7,184 bases of DNA, from contig JAJTHJ010000188.1 of NCBI GenBank assembly GCA_021298875.1, positions 1-7,184 of the forward strand, given 5' to 3'. The notes under the pieces were generated by a model. It was not told where the DNA came from, made no database searches, and saw only the letters and a program-made list of their open reading frames with translations. Within the stretch, counting starts at the first letter, position 1. Every line of letters starts with the position of its first letter. Positions 5,945-7,184 of the stretch are shown in pieces. The position numbers and the translations under genes were made by a program. This stretch comes from Burkholderiales bacterium (GTDB lineage: Bacteria; Pseudomonadota; Gammaproteobacteria; Burkholderiales; Burkholderiaceae_F).

Positions 5945-6865
5945 ATGGCGGAAATCACCGCAAGCATGGTCAAGGAACTGCGCGAGAAGACCGACGCGCC
6001 GATGATGGAATGCAAAAAGGCGCTGACCGAGGCCGCTGGCGACATGGCCAAGGCCGAGGAAATCCTGCGTGTCAAGCTGGGCAGCAAGGCCACCAAGGCC
6101 GCCAGCCGCATCACCGCCGAGGGCGTGGTCGCGGTGGACGTGGCCGCCGACGGCAAGCTGGCGGCGCTGGTCGAAGTCAACTGCGAAACCGACTTCGTGG
6201 CCAAGAACGACGACTTTCTCGCTTTTGCGCGCGCGCTCGCCAAGTTGGTCGCCGCGCACAACCCGGCCGATGTCGCGGCCCTGTCCGCGCTGCCGCTGGG
6301 CGAGGGCACGGTCGAGACCACCCGCACCGCGCTGATCGGCAAGATCGGCGAGAACGTCTCGATCCGCCGCTTTGTGCGGATGCCGGCGCAGGGGACGATC
6401 GCGAGCTACGTGCACGGCGGCTCCAAGATCGGTGTGCTGGTCGACGTGGCCGGCGGCGATGCCGAACTCGGCAAGGACCTGGCGATGCACATCGCCGCCA
6501 GCAAGCCCAAGTCGCTGACGGCCGACGGCGTGCCGACCGAGGCGATCGACTCCGAGCGCCGTGTGGCGCTCGAAAAGGCACGTGAGGCAGGCAAGCCCGA
6601 GGCGATGCTCGACAAGATCGCCGACGGCGCGGTGCAGAAGTTCCTCAAGGAAGTCACGCTGCTGGGCCAAGTGTTCGTCAAGGCGGTCGACGGCAAGCAG
6701 ACCATCGAGCAGTTGCTGAAGGCCAAGGGGGCGGCCGTCAATGGCTACGCGTTGTACGTGGTGGGCGAGGGCATCGAAAAGCGGCAGAACGATTTTGCTG
6801 CCGAGGTCGCCGCGCAAGCCGCGGCTGCGGCCGCGGCGCAGAAGGACACTGCCCCCAAGGCATAA
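5945..6865 (+). CDS. tsf: Translation elongation factor Ts
   Basis: EF-Ts is the cytosolic nucleotide exchange factor that releases GDP from EF-Tu. The 306 residues contain the N-terminal UBA-like domain with TDAPMMECKKALTEA (16-30). The conserved core follows with VNCETDFVAKN (78-88), whose D83 and F84 correspond to the residues that intrude at the EF-Tu magnesium site. Further on are IGENVSIRR (134-142), a helical coiled-coil segment around 195-235 and the C-terminal module GEGIEKRQNDFAAEV (274-288). It is longer than the E. coli protein (283), mainly through an Ala-rich tail at 289-306. ATG 5945 is preceded by GGAG eight bases upstream. Its TAA stop is 12 bp before pyrH, so tsf and pyrH are probably co-transcribed. 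Confidence 0.97.
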   Translation: MAEITASMVKELREKTDAPMMECKKALTEAAGDMAKAEEILRVKLGSKATKAASRITAEGVVAVDVAADGKLAALVEVNCETDFVAKNDDFLAFARALAKLVAAHNPADVAALSALPLGEGTVETTRTALIGKIGENVSIRRFVRMPAQGTIASYVHGGSKIGVLVDVAGGDAELGKDLAMHIAASKPKSLTADGVPTEAIDSERRVALEKAREAGKPEAMLDKIADGAVQKFLKEVTLLGQVFVKAVDGKQTIEQLLKAKGAAVNGYALYVVGEGIEKRQNDFAAEVAAQAAAAAAAQKDTAPKA

Positions 6866-6877
6866 AGGAACGCAACG

Positions 6878-7184
6878 ATGCCGGCACCGGCCTACAAGCG
6901 GGTTCTGCTGAAACTCTCGGGCGAAGCCCTGATGGGGCGTGATGCCTTTGGCATCAACCGCGCCACCATCGACCAGATGGTGACCGACATTCGTGATGTG
7001 GTCGCACTCGGGGTGGAGATCGCCATCGTGATCGGGGGCGGCAACATCTTCCGTGGCGTGGCACTGGGCTCGGGCGGCATGGACCGCGCCACCGCCGACT
7101 ACATGGGCATGATGGCCACGGTGATGAACGCGATGGCGCTGCAAGACGCGATGCGCCGCGGCGGCGTCGAAGCGCGCGTGCAGT
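6878..7184 (+). CDS. pyrH: UMP kinase, 5' part (runs off the right edge)
   Basis: PyrH phosphorylates UMP to UDP with ATP in pyrimidine nucleotide synthesis and is a hexameric cytosolic enzyme of the amino acid kinase fold. The visible 102 codons start MPAPAYKRVLLKLSGEALMG, with the phosphate-binding KLSGEAL at 12-18. They continue with AIVIGGGNIFRG (49-60, nucleotide-binding glycine loop) and RATADYMGMMATVMNAMALQ (70-89, UMP-site helix). ATG 6878 has AAGGAA eight bases upstream and follows the tsf stop by 12 bp. The complete protein is normally about 240 residues, so over half is outside the window. No defect is seen in the visible part. Confidence 0.96.
   Translation, partial: MPAPAYKRVLLKLSGEALMGRDAFGINRATIDQMVTDIRDVVALGVEIAIVIGGGNIFRGVALGSGGMDRATADYMGMMATVMNAMALQDAMRRGGVEARVQ

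Noticed and set aside
5882..7144. Minus-strand open frame opposite tsf and pyrH
   Set aside because: The opposite strand encodes clear EF-Ts and UMP kinase. The antisense product is His/Gly/Arg-rich with no domain and has no convincing start.

Overview
The window looks like a piece of a high-GC betaproteobacterial chromosome. The main reasons are the order glnD-map-(divergent)-rpsB-tsf-pyrH and the wording of the methionine aminopeptidase and ribosomal protein S2, which match betaproteobacterial homologues from memory. I cannot place it below class level.

Layout, left to right. (1) Positions 1 to about 1225 are accessory DNA: a 28-bp perfect palindrome, a KfrA-type DNA-binding/coiled-coil gene broken by two TAG stops and one frameshift, and about 65 bp of unassigned sequence. 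(2) Positions 1226-1411 hold the last 61 codons of a peptide deformylase (def) gene with its HECDH motif but no 5' part. The accessory segment therefore seems to abut a gene truncated by insertion or deletion. (3) Positions 1416-4907 on the minus strand carry map followed by glnD, read in that direction. They are separated by 96 bp containing a C/G-rich dispersed-type palindrome and a second hairpin that ends right at the glnD Shine-Dalgarno sequence. (4) Positions 4908-5107 are a divergent control region with a near-symmetric TATAATA -10 element and a structured rpsB leader. (5) Positions 5108-7184 on the plus strand are rpsB, tsf and the 5' part of pyrH, with an intrinsic-terminator-like hairpin between rpsB and tsf.

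The core genes belong to growth and translation: S2 (30S assembly), EF-Ts (EF-Tu recycling), UMP kinase (pyrimidine nucleotides), methionine aminopeptidase (N-terminal Met removal) and GlnD (nitrogen sensing through PII uridylylation). The def remnant is functionally related to map, since deformylation precedes Met removal, but it cannot encode an active enzyme. A functional def must lie elsewhere if the cell is viable.

I do not see a convincing undescribed system. The parts most worth checking are the decayed kfrA/def junction, the 28-bp palindrome, the map/rpsB divergent promoter and the hairpin at the glnD ribosome binding site.
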